Shown: one piece after another, positions 34,473 through 44,319 of the stretch
Layout of the letters: every line of letters begins with the position of its first letter
How positions within the stretch are numbered: the first letter of the stretch is position 1
DNA from: Calothrix sp. PCC 7103
GTDB lineage: Bacteria > Cyanobacteriota > Cyanobacteriia > Cyanobacteriales > Nostocaceae
Assembly (NCBI RefSeq): GCF_000331305.1
Contig: NZ_KB217481.1
Span: forward strand, 30,665 to 94,664
DNA length: 64,000 nucleotides
Reading direction: 5' to 3'
The notes under the pieces: model-generated
Told to the model about the DNA's origin: nothing
What the model saw: the letters and a program-made list of their open reading frames with translations, nothing else
The model's database searches: none
Program-made: the position numbers and the translations under genes

Positions 34473-35177
34473 ATGAAAAACTATATATTTTGTGCCTTAT
34501 TTTTAATAGCGTCGGGCTGTTCGTCCCCACAAACGACAACAACACCAACCACTACTTCCATAGCAGTTACACCATCTTCAACTCCTACTCCAACCGAGGC
34601 GGCAGCGATCAAAGTAACCAAACCTACTCTAACTAAGGTGCCAACTACCGAAGCTACCAAACTTATACCCACGGAGGTGCCAACAACCGAAACTGCGGTT
34701 GAAGCTATTCCCACCGAGGCGCCAACTGTTAAAGTTGTCGAGCCAAATATTACATCAACGCAACAGGCAACGCTTATTTCCGAGCAATCTGGCGAACGTA
34801 TTAATGTTCGCGACGGTGCCTCGGTTAAAACATATGGTCGCCACTATGGGTTATCAGGAGATAAAGTCGAAGTATTTGATCAAAAGCAAGATGAAAACGG
34901 CGCCACTTGGTATAGAGTAAAGTTCCTACAATCAGGTGCTGAAGGCTGGATACATAATAAGTTTGTTAGGTTAGAAGGAGAATCATCTCCTATTTCCGAA
35001 ATTCCAACATCTACGCCAGCACCACAAGTAATAAGTAATCAACCTATTCGTGATTCAATATCCGGAAGTTGCCAATGTCCGTATGATACTGACAAACGTG
35101 GTCGAAGCTGTGGCGCCCGTTCAGCATACTCACGACCAGGTGGTTCGGCACCTGCTTGTTACGTAGGAGAGCAGTAA
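34473..35177 (+). CDS. SH3-domain lipoprotein with Cys-rich tail
   Basis: From ATG 34473 the 234-aa product has a lipoprotein signal (FCALFLIASGC, lipobox cysteine at residue 16). A Thr/Pro-rich stalk of repeated PTEAPT-like units follows. Then comes a bacterial SH3-like domain (ERINVRDGASVKTYGRHYGL, DKVEVFDQK, GAEGWIHNKFVRL). The final module CQCPYDTDKRGRSCGARSAY matches the tail of the SNase at 32282. It is probably cell-envelope attached. An in-frame GTG at 34452 is a less likely start. Confidence 0.82.
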   Translation: MKNYIFCALFLIASGCSSPQTTTTPTTTSIAVTPSSTPTPTEAAAIKVTKPTLTKVPTTEATKLIPTEVPTTETAVEAIPTEAPTVKVVEPNITSTQQATLISEQSGERINVRDGASVKTYGRHYGLSGDKVEVFDQKQDENGATWYRVKFLQSGAEGWIHNKFVRLEGESSPISEIPTSTPAPQVISNQPIRDSISGSCQCPYDTDKRGRSCGARSAYSRPGGSAPACYVGEQ

Positions 35178-35245
35178 TTTGTCGTTGAAACTAAATTTAG
35201 TATTGATTTGGGGAACTCTAATATAGGTAAATAACTTATATATAT

Positions 35246-35596
35246 ATGAAATTTCTTGAATTATTTAAACCCAAACCAGCCCATCTGACTATTGAAAGCT
35301 ATGGTCAAACGAGCAGCGGTGCCTCCGAACAGCAAGTTCAGTCAACAATACAATGGCTGCTTGCTAGCTTGATGGCTGCTGGCTACTTCGGCAATTCGCA
35401 TATTATTTGGTACAACATAGATAACCCCGACCCTAGTTTGGAACGATTAATCAAAAAACTAGCAAAAGGTCGTGAACCAGTATTTTTGTACCGTTGTGGT
35501 GGAAGGGCGCCGTCACCACCAAATGGGCACTGCTGGCGGATGATGGACGAACATCCATCCATGAGAATTTATCAGTTGGAAGTGAGAGACTCGTAG
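35246..35596 (+). CDS. Hypothetical protein, 116 aa
   Basis: The protein begins MKFLELFKPKPAHLTIESYG and has no signal peptide or membrane helix. A helical stretch (VQSTIQWLLASLMAAGYFG) is followed by a Trp/Tyr-rich segment. No family was recognised. ATG 35246 lies 68 bp after the lipoprotein stop, so it could be co-transcribed. Confidence 0.55.
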   Translation: MKFLELFKPKPAHLTIESYGQTSSGASEQQVQSTIQWLLASLMAAGYFGNSHIIWYNIDNPDPSLERLIKKLAKGREPVFLYRCGGRAPSPPNGHCWRMMDEHPSMRIYQLEVRDS

Positions 35597-35622
35597 AATT
35601 TAGTCGAGGGTGCCTGAAATAA

Positions 35623-35802
35623 CTAAAAATACCAGGAATTTTGGTAAGCTACTTTGGTTGACTGACAACCCTTCGGGCTGCCAACGTAGTGTCTATAAAA
35701 TGGTGCCTCACTTACTGAAGATTTGAAATATGATGTTGTATTGGGAAAAGCATCAATTAAAGCGTTTTGTAGCTCTTTACATTGCTGACCGGATAAATCC
35801 AT
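35623..35802 (-). pseudogene. Truncated EAD1 domain gene
   Basis: The 59-codon frame begins MDLSGQQCKELQNALIDAFP, an EAD1 N-terminus closely similar to residues 1-20 of the NLR-like protein at 20236-23382 (MNLSGRQRKEIREALVSAFP). After NTTS the similarity ends and the remaining 35 residues look like read-through. It is a remnant of a second EAD1 protein whose body was lost. Confidence 0.75.
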
Positions 35803-35854
35803 ATTTATTAATCCTTCATATTTTTAATGAAATTCATACACCAAGCTGGGTAAG

Positions 35855-37369
<1,515 letters not shown>

Positions 37370-37501
37370 ATGAAAAAGCAAAATGATAGATTGGAACGTT
37401 GTACCCGTAAATTACAAAAACTAACTCTCCAAGTTCAAAAACAGAACACTGAGTTATTAAACATAATTCAAGAAATTAAATCGCAATCTCAAAGATTTTG
37501 A
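37370..37501 (+). CDS. Small coiled-coil frame, 43 aa
   Basis: ATG 37370 opens a 43-codon frame (MKKQNDRLERCTRKLQKLTL and on) with heptad-like leucines and strong charge, predicted as one helix. It follows an AT-rich promoter-like region. No family or strong ribosome site was seen, so it is a tentative small gene. Confidence 0.35.
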   Translation: MKKQNDRLERCTRKLQKLTLQVQKQNTELLNIIQEIKSQSQRF

Positions 37502-37632
37502 ATGTAAGTAAAGAGCCATAGTTTTTCTATGGCTCAATGTCATCCATGTTTAGAGTAGTTCTAGGGTCGAGTGTCTATTGAAACAGAAAACCTGGGATAG
37601 ACGGTCAAACTCTTCCCTGGTTAACTAATTAG

Positions 37633-37986
37633 AGGCGTGAGTATCAATGGAACTTTGATGGTACACCAGTAGTACTTGATGCCAACGGTATTGTTACAGT
37701 CAAAGCATCTAAGGCTGGTACAATTAGTGCTGTAGCGCTTGCTACTGATACTAGCGGTAACACAAAACAAGAAAAGTTTGATGTCACAGTCATTGACCCC
37801 AGTAATACCAACCCAGCAACTGTTAGTCTTCAACCTTTAACAGTTGATGGTGGCTTGATCACGGCGCCTACTACTATACACGGTAGTATTTCTGATGATG
37901 GCAGTATAAGCTACTACAAGTTATTAATGGCGCCTGTTTGGGCTGTTGATGACGATGGCAATAGCGATGAATTTACCCTTCTTTAG
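37633..37986 (+). pseudogene. Fragment of a large surface/repeat protein
   Basis: An open frame without start codon encodes WNFDGTPVVLDANGIVTV, AVALATDTSGNTKQEKFDVTV and LITAPTTIHGSISDDGSI. These are Ig-like/Rhs-associated beta-sandwich segments of giant extracellular proteins. It ends at TAG 37984. The 5' part is missing, so this is a remnant. Confidence 0.65.
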
Positions 37987-38105
37987 TTCAAACTCGATTC
38001 CGTATAATCTATATATAGAAATACTAATGGAGATTTTTAGCGTAAAACTCGATTCCGTTAAACCCAATTCTATAAAACAAAATTTGTGATAGATGAGCGT
38101 GGTAA

Positions 38106-38642
38106 ATGAGCAAACGCAAGTTGAAACCAGAAAAATCGGCGCCTTCAGAGGCTCGTCGTCATATCCCTGAAAAGTGCAAAAAGTGCGCGATGTTAACGGC
38201 TGACCAGGCAAAGGAGTTACATGGAGAAGAAGGTGATGGTTGTTGGAAACCGGAAGTATGCCATAGTAAGAGGTCATATATTCGACATCGGGACAGGAGA
38301 AACCAAACCCGTAATCGTAAACGTCAAGCTGGTTTAGTAGAGTATATAGCAATCCCAGTTGAGGAGTTTGAAGAAATTGTTAGTGCAGTTTTGGTAGTAT
38401 ATCGACCACCAGGCGCCGAATCTCCGGTTCATGCAATTGGTGCCTCGGTATGGAAAGGTCAAAAAAAATGTGCCTCAGTTGAAGCAATACATTGCATTGG
38501 TTGGACTCCGACACAAGTAATTGCTTACGTTAAAAAGATATTAACTGCACTTGGCGCCAGTTACGGCATTAAAAAATTTGCTTCAATTGAACGTGTTGAC
38601 CCGTGGCGTTGTACCATTCGTCCATGCCCTCATCATCCGTGA
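38106..38642 (+). CDS. Hypothetical protein with N-terminal Cys cluster, 178 aa
   Basis: The N-terminal 75 residues are basic and contain CKKC (residues 24-27), then CWKPEVC, which may bind zinc. They are followed by an Arg-rich helix (RSYIRHRDRRNQTRNRKRQ). The C-terminal 100 residues are a mixed alpha/beta domain ending CTIRPCPHHP. It could bind nucleic acid. No family was recognised. It lies 18 bp before the next gene and probably shares its transcript. Confidence 0.6.
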   Translation: MSKRKLKPEKSAPSEARRHIPEKCKKCAMLTADQAKELHGEEGDGCWKPEVCHSKRSYIRHRDRRNQTRNRKRQAGLVEYIAIPVEEFEEIVSAVLVVYRPPGAESPVHAIGASVWKGQKKCASVEAIHCIGWTPTQVIAYVKKILTALGASYGIKKFASIERVDPWRCTIRPCPHHP

Positions 38643-38660
38643 ATAATATAAAGTAATCTT

Positions 38661-39389
38661 GTGAATGACAAAATAGCACATCTTGAAATATGGAGTTTGC
38701 TTGAAGAAGCTTCACAGGCGCCAATGGAAGTTGAGTGGCACCAGTTGTGGCATAGTTTCGACTCAGCACTCGAAGATTTAGATTTGAACGAGCAGCTTGT
38801 TGTTGCAGCCCAAGCACTTTCAAGCTTGGTTGAAATTTTTAGAGCGCGCAGTGCTGATACTTTTGAAGAAATTGACGCAGTTGTTAGCGACGATGGCCCA
38901 GTCATGGGCGACGCTCACTTTGCCCCGTTTGTCCGCCAAAGCATGAGCATAGATTTTGACCAGTTCGTCGAGGCGCCGCAAAACTCATACCGCAAACCCT
39001 ACGAATATAGTGGCACACCTTTTTTAGAAAATAACTCGATAGCAGAATTTGTTGATAAGCAAGTTTTACTCGAAGCGGTAGAGGAAATAGAAGAAACCAC
39101 CATAGAACAGCAGCGGGAATCAGTTCTAAATATAGCCCATAGCGAAAACATTGGCGCCTGGGTTGATACAATCAATAACTATATTATTGATAAAAGTACC
39201 ACTCCAGTCAGCATGATTATGCAAGACTTGGATTTGGCGCCTGTCGAAGTTTGGTTAGGTTTATTATTAGGCGGCTTTTGTTTACGCGCTAATTGTTTAA
39301 ATGCAGATGAATTTAGTAGTTACGAGGAGTATAGCTGTAAATTCTACTCCTCTGATATTTTGGTAATTGGTGGGAGTGGTGCCTTCTAG
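38661..39389 (+). CDS. Hypothetical acidic protein, 242 aa
   Basis: The frame begins with GTG 38661 (NDKIAHLEIWSLLEEA) and encodes a strongly acidic, mainly helical protein with no recognised domain. Position directly after the Cys-cluster gene suggests a shared plasmid-borne operon. No clear ribosome site is visible. Confidence 0.5.
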   Translation: MNDKIAHLEIWSLLEEASQAPMEVEWHQLWHSFDSALEDLDLNEQLVVAAQALSSLVEIFRARSADTFEEIDAVVSDDGPVMGDAHFAPFVRQSMSIDFDQFVEAPQNSYRKPYEYSGTPFLENNSIAEFVDKQVLLEAVEEIEETTIEQQRESVLNIAHSENIGAWVDTINNYIIDKSTTPVSMIMQDLDLAPVEVWLGLLLGGFCLRANCLNADEFSSYEEYSCKFYSSDILVIGGSGAF

Positions 39390-39448
39390 CCTATCCTTTC
39401 GTTAATTGAAATGAATTCGGCACCTGTCTAACCGCCTCCTATTCTGAG

Positions 39449-39471
39449 TTTGTAGTATATTTTACTACAAA
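39449..39471. promoter_or_regulatory. Perfect palindromic operator candidate
   Basis: TTTGTAGTA (39449-39457) and TACTACAAA (39463-39471) are perfect inverted 9-mers with a 5-bp centre, 4 bp before the next reading frame. The geometry is that of a dimeric repressor site. Confidence 0.6.
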
Positions 39472-39475
39472 AGTT

Positions 39476-40042
39476 TTGAGGTTTTCTAGCAGATTATGGT
39501 TGGGTGACTATTCAGTTGAAGCGAAACGCCTGAAACTTATTGCTGATGAACATTTGAGGGTGGTCGATTCATCCAATATAAGCTTGCTAAAACTACCGTC
39601 TGGTAAAGTTTTGAGAGTGACAACAATAGCAGCGGAAGACGGCAATGAGTACAAAGTCATCGAATTTAAGGATTGGTCAGAACTGGCGCAAGATTTTTTG
39701 AAACAAGCCGTGAATGGAAAATCAAGACAGTCAGTAGAAACTTTACTTAAAATGATTGACTTTTTAGCGTGGTTTGCCGTTAAAGGTCTTTACGCCGCGT
39801 CTTACGCCAAACTCAAAGGTTCCTATACCACAGCAGACGACAACGCCCTAACTCAATCACTTCAAACTGCAAATGAACAACTAATAGCTGACAAGGAAAT
39901 ACTTCAGCTTCAGTACGAACGGAAGTGTAGCGAAGTTGATCAACTGCTATACAGATTAGATGCCATAGAAGAAGCGGAATCGAATTACGAAGGCACGAAC
40001 TCGCGCCACTGGGAATTAGAACAGGCGCCAGTTGAGTTTTAA
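39476..40042 (+). CDS. Hypothetical protein with C-terminal coiled coil, 188 aa
   Basis: The only usable start is TTG 39476; upstream codons stay open to 39410 without ATG or GTG, so the 5' end may be damaged. The first 60 residues are beta-rich (LLKLPSGKVLRVTTI), then a hydrophobic stretch (FLAWFAVKGLYAASY) and a coiled coil (QSLQTANEQLIADKEILQLQ). No family was recognised. Confidence 0.45.
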   Translation: MRFSSRLWLGDYSVEAKRLKLIADEHLRVVDSSNISLLKLPSGKVLRVTTIAAEDGNEYKVIEFKDWSELAQDFLKQAVNGKSRQSVETLLKMIDFLAWFAVKGLYAASYAKLKGSYTTADDNALTQSLQTANEQLIADKEILQLQYERKCSEVDQLLYRLDAIEEAESNYEGTNSRHWELEQAPVEF

Positions 40043-40235
40043 TCAAAACAAAAGTTTGTTCACTATCTAACGGGGACGGACTTCTAACTCGAATCCGTTG
40101 ATTCAGTTGATAGCTTCTCGCAAACCCAATGCGTTTTAACTGCTGGCAGCAAGATAGTGACGGCGCCGACTTCATATTCCGCACTTGAACAAGCATAACC
40201 AACATAGTGTCTACGAGTTATATTTATTTTATTCA

Positions 40236-40282
40236 ATACACAGTGTTTCGTTATCCTCGAAATATAACGCGACACTGTGTAT
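40236..40282. repeat. Long inverted repeat with inner dyad
   Basis: ATACACAGTGT (40236-40246) and ACACTGTGTAT (40272-40282) are perfect inverted 11-mers. Within the 25-bp centre GTTAT and ATAAC pair again, so the whole could extrude as a cruciform. It precedes a TATCGATT motif. Confidence 0.7.
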
Positions 40283-40355
40283 CGTTTGATTTTAAATATA
40301 AGACTATGCGTATCGATTAAAAATAACAATTAAGTATAAATGCTTAAAATCCAAA

Positions 40356-40404
40356 ATTAGCCTAACTTGGGCTAATGTAGCCTAAGATGGGCTAATTTAG
40401 CCTA
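40356..40404. repeat. Iteron cluster 1, TAGCC/GGCTA
   Basis: The sequence alternates TTAGCC and GGGCTAA motifs with 6-bp spacing (TTAGCCTAACTTGGGCTAA, then TAGCCTAAGATGGGCTAA, then TTAGCCTA). Upstream TAAGTATAAATGCTTAA is shared in inverted form with cluster 2. Confidence 0.75.
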
Positions 40405-40448
40405 CAAGCACGTAGATAGTTAAGGGTATAAATATTTTTATATGTTTA

Positions 40449-40462
40449 TACGGTTAACCGTA
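40449..40462. promoter_or_regulatory. Perfect 14-bp palindrome
   Basis: TACGGTTAACCGTA is a perfect palindrome in an AT-rich background, between iteron cluster 1 and the GCGCAC cluster. It may be a regulator site; no gene starts nearby. Confidence 0.5.
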
Positions 40463-40940
40463 CAAATATTGTAAGTTAGATAAAGCTTGAGTAACAAATA
40501 GCTCGAACACGAATTATTAATTATTTGCTTATGTGTTGATTTAAAAGCCTTGCTTAAATGGTTATTTTAAGAATTAGGGTATGCTCTAACTTTGTAGAGT
40601 TATCCACAACTAAATTAGTAGATGTCGTACTTAGCATGTTTAAATAGTCTAGTTTTGAAAACTCGCGACAGAACTATTTGTTTTATGGGCACCAACCATA
40701 TATAAAATAACTCGCAATCAAAGCGTATAAAACTCATAAGCTATTTATGTGAGTTGAAGTGCAAGCTAATTAAGTTTCAACAGTATTCACCTTACTGTCA
40801 GATGAAAGGCAGTTTAAATCATTGGCTATAAATATAAAGATACTAAATAAAGTAACAGGCGCCTAAATTTATTCACCATTCATATCAGCTTTACCCAAAC
40901 GTGCGTGACCTTAAATCTGGCTACTAGTATATGACGTTAT

Positions 40941-41220
40941 AAAAGCGCACATTGTAAAAGCGCACCTTTAACTCTTGGATGTGCCAAAAAAGGGGTGCGC
41001 TTTATGTGCGCTTTTTTAAGCGCACCCGGTCGTTGCGCTTACTCAAAATTAGGCGCACCCTTGCTATATAAGGAAGCGCAGCTTTTGTGGGTGGAAAGCG
41101 CACCCCTAAAACTGCGCTAAATGTGCGCTTTTTAAAAAGCGCACTTTTTGATGTGCGCCTAACAAAAAGCGCATCTTTTTACTATAGAAGCGCATCTATC
41201 TTAAAATTAAGCACACCCTC
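40941..41220. repeat. Dense GCGCAC/GTGCGC motif cluster
   Basis: Ten complete GCGCAC hexamers, mostly in the context AAAAGCGCAC in either orientation, plus about six one-base variants (GCGCAT, GCGCAG) occur within 280 bp. Several form inverted pairs such as GTGCGCTTTTT-AAAAAGCGCAC at 41123-41147. The pattern suggests a multi-site protein-binding array such as an origin or centromere. Confidence 0.85.
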
Positions 41221-41679
41221 AAGTTATCTATACTTGAATGCCACGTCAATTAAAGTATTCGTAAGGTGCCACCTCGACTCAAAAACCTTATTTAAATAAA
41301 GGCGCAAAATCAAATTGATTTAATTTTGAAAGTATTTATTCTACTATCTACATTTCGATACAGCCTTTTATTTATTCTAAAGCTTCATGTAAAAGATAAA
41401 GTTTTTGTGGCTAGACATGATATGTAGCGTTATAGCACTGATTCATGTTCAGGTATCGTAACTATCAGATTTGTTTTGTGAATTTCAGGCAACTCTACAA
41501 CAACTTTGATTTGCGCCATAATAACTTCGTAAACTGCGGAATTATATCTTGCTTTATAATTTAAAAATTCTATTTTAGATAATTACTAGAATCCGCTCTT
41601 TAAATATAACTTTAACCACATTCATGTTGTACGGTTTATACGTAGATAGCACCTTTTTACTTAAAAAATTGCTTAATCC

Positions 41680-41740
41680 AAAATTAGCCTGACTTAGGCT
41701 ACATTAGCCCAAGATAGACTAATTTAGGCTAACTTAGGCT
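41680..41740. repeat. Iteron cluster 2, TAGCC/GGCTA
   Basis: It repeats the architecture of cluster 1 1.3 kb away: CCAAAATTAGCCTGACTTAG, then GGCTACATTAGCCC and GGCTAACTTAGGCT, bordered by GAGTATAAATACTTAA. CGTAGATAG flanks both clusters. Confidence 0.75.
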
Positions 41741-41774
41741 TTTGAGTATAAATACTTAATTTTGATTTTATTAT

Positions 41775-41945
41775 CGATACTATGCGTTTTAAAATTAAAA
41801 TACAATATTAAGACGCAAAGTATCGTTATTGTAAATTTAGCTACGGATTGTATCGATTATTTGAATTTAACGATACAGTTAGTATCATATTCTGTTTATA
41901 AAAGGACGTGCCGTATCGAATAAAAAACATTATCGATACGCTTTC
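41775..41945. repeat. TATCGATA-type motif cluster
   Basis: At least six versions of TATCGAT, GTATCG or CGATAC occur (TTATCGATACTATGCG, GTATCGATTA, AACGATACAG, CGTATCGAAT, TTATCGATACGC). Two more lie at 40277-40320 next to the long inverted repeat. Confidence 0.6.
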
Positions 41946-42027
41946 GTCTTGAAATGTAAGAAGTCATGGTGGCGCCAGTTGTGATTTTTGAAATTGATGT
42001 TGAGGTAAAGGTGCCTAAGAAAAAAAG

Positions 42028-42055
42028 AACCAACTACTCCTAGGAGCAGTTGGTT
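42028..42055. terminator. Strong bidirectional terminator without an adjacent gene
   Basis: AACCAACT (42028-42035) pairs with AGTTGGTT (42048-42055), and the centre CTCCTAGGAG is itself palindromic, so the stem is nearly continuous. T-runs occur on both sides, longest on the minus-strand side (CTTTTTTTC). It implies a transcript ending here although no protein gene is close. Confidence 0.75.
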
Positions 42056-42171
42056 TTCGTGGTCATTAATTTACAGGCGCCAGTTAGGTATGCAGTTATT
42101 TACTTATTACACAAGAATAAAAATGTTGGGTGGTCTAGAAGCTTCAGTTAGGAAATGAGTGCCTTGCTTAA

Positions 42172-42202
42172 GTTATGTTCTAATCTAATTAGAAAACATA
42201 AC
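42172..42202. repeat. Inverted repeat GTTATGTT..AACATAAC, copy 1
   Basis: GTTATGTT (42172-42179) and AACATAAC (42195-42202) flank CTAATCTAATTAGAA. A second copy with longer arms (AAAGTTATGTT/AACATAACTTT) is at 42606-42642. Confidence 0.6.
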
Positions 42203-42274
42203 CTTATAATATTTAGCTTAGTTGTAGTATTGAAGGCTACATAATCCAAGAGATGTTCTTGCACCATAAACCAG

Positions 42275-42322
42275 GGTGACTGGCGCCAGTTTTTATATAA
42301 GATAAATTCCTTGCCAGTCACC
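42275..42322. repeat. Hairpin with GGTGACTGGC/GCCAGTCACC arms
   Basis: Perfect 10-bp arms (42275-42284 and 42313-42322) enclose TTTTTATATAAGA. A diverged copy with arms GGTGACTG/CAGTCACC lies at 42756-42830. Both are followed by GTAAGCGTTACAG, so a longer non-coding unit is repeated here. Confidence 0.65.
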
Positions 42323-42503
42323 TGCTACTTATGATACGGTGTAAGCGTTACAGCGGTTTTAGTTAACTTATTTTTTGACTTCAAAGCCAGAGCCTCGAAA
42401 ATGACTTTTGATGGAAGAGTGTTATGACGGTTCTCATCTAATTTGTAGTATGTAAGTTTTTCGGTATCACTGCTGTTATCCAGATGTTTAGATTCTTTTT
42501 GGC

Positions 42504-42547
42504 TATTCGGTGTATAAATTACGTTATTTAAAATCATACACCGAATA
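42504..42547. repeat. 46-bp-family inverted-arm element, copy C
   Basis: TATTCGGTGTAT (42504-42515) and ATACACCGAATA (42536-42547) match copies A, B and D but carry a compensating change at the inner end (TAT/ATA instead of TAA/TTA), which keeps the arms complementary. The centre is 20 bp. Confidence 0.85.
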
Positions 42548-42605
42548 AAGGCTAAAATCCTTTCTAGTAATTCGTTGTACTTACCCTAAATCATGCCGCT
42601 TTACT

Positions 42606-42642
42606 AAAGTTATGTTTTAAATTTACTTTACAACATAACTTT
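42606..42642. repeat. Inverted repeat AAAGTTATGTT..AACATAACTTT, copy 2
   Basis: Perfect 11-bp arms enclose 15 bp of AT-rich sequence. It lies 435 bp from copy 1. Confidence 0.65.
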
Positions 42643-42755
42643 CATAATGAGCTTACAATTTTGGTGAACAGTTCGGCGCCTGTGTACCCAGCTTTCAGCT
42701 TATGTAGTATAGTCAGTTACACAATTTGTAGAGTGGTTGTTGTGATGTAAGTTGT

Positions 42756-42830
42756 GGTGACTGGCACCTGTTATTATATAAGAAAATATTTGCGTCATTT
42801 AATTGGCAACCCAAAGGGTTGACAGTCACC
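42756..42830. repeat. Diverged copy of the GGTGACTG hairpin unit
   Basis: GGTGACTG (42756-42763) and CAGTCACC (42823-42830) are inverted arms around a longer centre containing TTATTATATAAGAAAATATTT. The downstream GTAAGCGTTACAGTGATTTT matches the sequence after the first unit (GTAAGCGTTACAGCGGTTTT). A third, weaker relative starts near 43004 (AATGGCGCCTGTTCTTGTATAAG). Confidence 0.55.
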
Positions 42831-43462
42831 CGTTAATAGCATTGCTCTGTAAGCGTTACAGTGATTTTATGCTTTGCCTTTTGTAATCTAAAATTTTAGG
42901 CTGTTTAATGGTGTTCAAATGATGCGTAATTAACTTTGACTTGCGTCCGCTTGTAGTATAATTCAACCCAGTCGGCGCCTGAGTATTATTTTTCAAAACA
43001 TTAATGGCGCCTGTTCTTGTATAAGAAAATATTTGCGCTAATCACCTACTGCATTCTGCGCGCCTATTTTCATCTTAATTTGCCGACCATTGAAACTATT
43101 GCTCTGTAGCCTTTTCAGCAGTTTAGTGCCCTTATTGCCGACTATTGAAACGCAACCTTTTTTGCGCCGGATGAATGTACTAATAACTGTTGGGTGTATT
43201 TAACTTTCCTCAATTCAGACGCTATATAAGTATCAATACGAGCTTAAGGTTAACTTGCCAACCTTTACAAACACGACTTTATAAGGGTTTCAAGAGTTTT
43301 AGCTTATTTTTGCCAACTACGAAATTATTAATATTCCTGATTTCATCAACAAGAAACAGGCGCCTCCCAAAGTGAATAATTATTGCCATAAGGTAAATAT
43401 TCTCTATACAATAAAGTAATTCCACAAAATGTAAATTAATTTCGTAACTTCCCTTATTCAAC

Positions 43463-43996
43463 ATGGCGAAAAAGAAAATAACGAAGTCCTCTGAACCCAA
43501 GGCATCAGATAAAAAAGCACTCACAAGTGAACCCTCCCAAAGTGAGGCACCAGCCCAGAAAGTAAAACAAGTTTTGCCCGAAGTTGAAGAGGTATCAGCT
43601 AAAAAAACTAAAAAAATTCAGCCTCTAGAAGGTAAGGCATTAACTGATAAAGTTAAAGAAATGCCGAATAGCAGTAAAGAAGAAAAAGCTAGAGCGTGTG
43701 GCTACTATAGCGTTACTAAAGATGGCGTAGAGCGAGTTAACATGATGAAATTTCTTAATGCTCTACTTGATGCAGAAGATATATCATTTGATACCCCCTC
43801 GGATAAGCATAGTCGCGGACGTAGTGCTAGCTACCGAATTGCAGTACAGTCTAACGGTGCCTTGCTAATAGGTTCTACTTATACAAAACAATTGGGCTTA
43901 AAGCCAGGGGATGAATTTTCCCTCAATATAGGTAGAAAGCATATCAAGTTGATAGCAATTTCCGAAGAAGAAAATCAAGACGAAATCGCTGCTTAA
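43463..43996 (+). CDS. cyAbrB-family transcriptional regulator with N-terminal extension
   Basis: Residues about 50-165 of the 177-aa protein match the cyanobacterial AbrB family: PLEGKALTDKVKEM, SKEEKARACGYYSVTKDG, VNMMKFLNALLDAE, SASYRIAVQSNGALLIG, YTKQLGLKPGDEFSLNIGRK. The first 50 residues are a Lys/Ser/Glu-rich disordered tail. cyAbrB proteins bind DNA broadly. A plasmid copy next to the iteron region may regulate replication or plasmid genes. This is inference from position. Confidence 0.9.
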   Translation: MAKKKITKSSEPKASDKKALTSEPSQSEAPAQKVKQVLPEVEEVSAKKTKKIQPLEGKALTDKVKEMPNSSKEEKARACGYYSVTKDGVERVNMMKFLNALLDAEDISFDTPSDKHSRGRSASYRIAVQSNGALLIGSTYTKQLGLKPGDEFSLNIGRKHIKLIAISEEENQDEIAA

Positions 43997-44061
43997 TAGC
44001 AAATGTAAATTAACGGTTTCGGGGCGCCTAGAGTTATGTCCTAATAATCAGGCGCCGAAAA

Positions 44062-44319
44062 TCAAAACTCTACTGGAAGTGGTTTGTAATTTTTCCGTGG
44101 GTCGTTGTGATAAATAGCGTATTTAGACAACCAGTGTTCTTCTCCGAGCAAATCACTGCATTTTATATACTCTTTTCCGGTTCTTGTTTCTTCGATATCT
44201 AGTAAAACTCCAATAAAGGTATTAGAGTTGCAAGGGTAAGATGCAATATGGTGATTCTCAAACCAATATTGTTCACCAACAATAAATTCTTTACCATTAA
44301 CGTTTAAAACTTGTTGCAT
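44062..44319 (-). CDS. Hypothetical small protein, 85 aa
   Basis: The product is beta-rich (QVLNVNGKEFIVGEQYWFEN, TFIGVLLDIEETRTG), compatible with a small barrel of SH3-like size, and ends PLPVEF. It has a generally similar make-up to the protein encoded at 54206-54475. No family was recognised. It is the distal gene of the minus-strand train of small genes. Confidence 0.6.
   Translation of the reverse strand: MQQVLNVNGKEFIVGEQYWFENHHIASYPCNSNTFIGVLLDIEETRTGKEYIKCSDLLGEEHWLSKYAIYHNDPRKNYKPLPVEF

Larger units (their letters stand above)
40043..43462. other. 3.4-kb non-coding region rich in iterons and palindromes, candidate replication/partition region
   Basis: No credible gene is present. 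The region holds repeated clusters and dyads listed separately: TAGCC/GGCTA iterons (two clusters), a GCGCAC array, ATCGATA motifs, long inverted repeats, a strong terminator and copy C of the 46-bp element. It lies between unrecognised plasmid genes and a cyAbrB regulator on a replicon that carries a CyRepA1 gene. Assignment as origin or partition region is inference. Confidence 0.5.

Noticed and set aside
41087..41299. 70-codon frame in the GCGCAC cluster
   Set aside because: Composition is dictated by the repeated motif; there is no credible start site.
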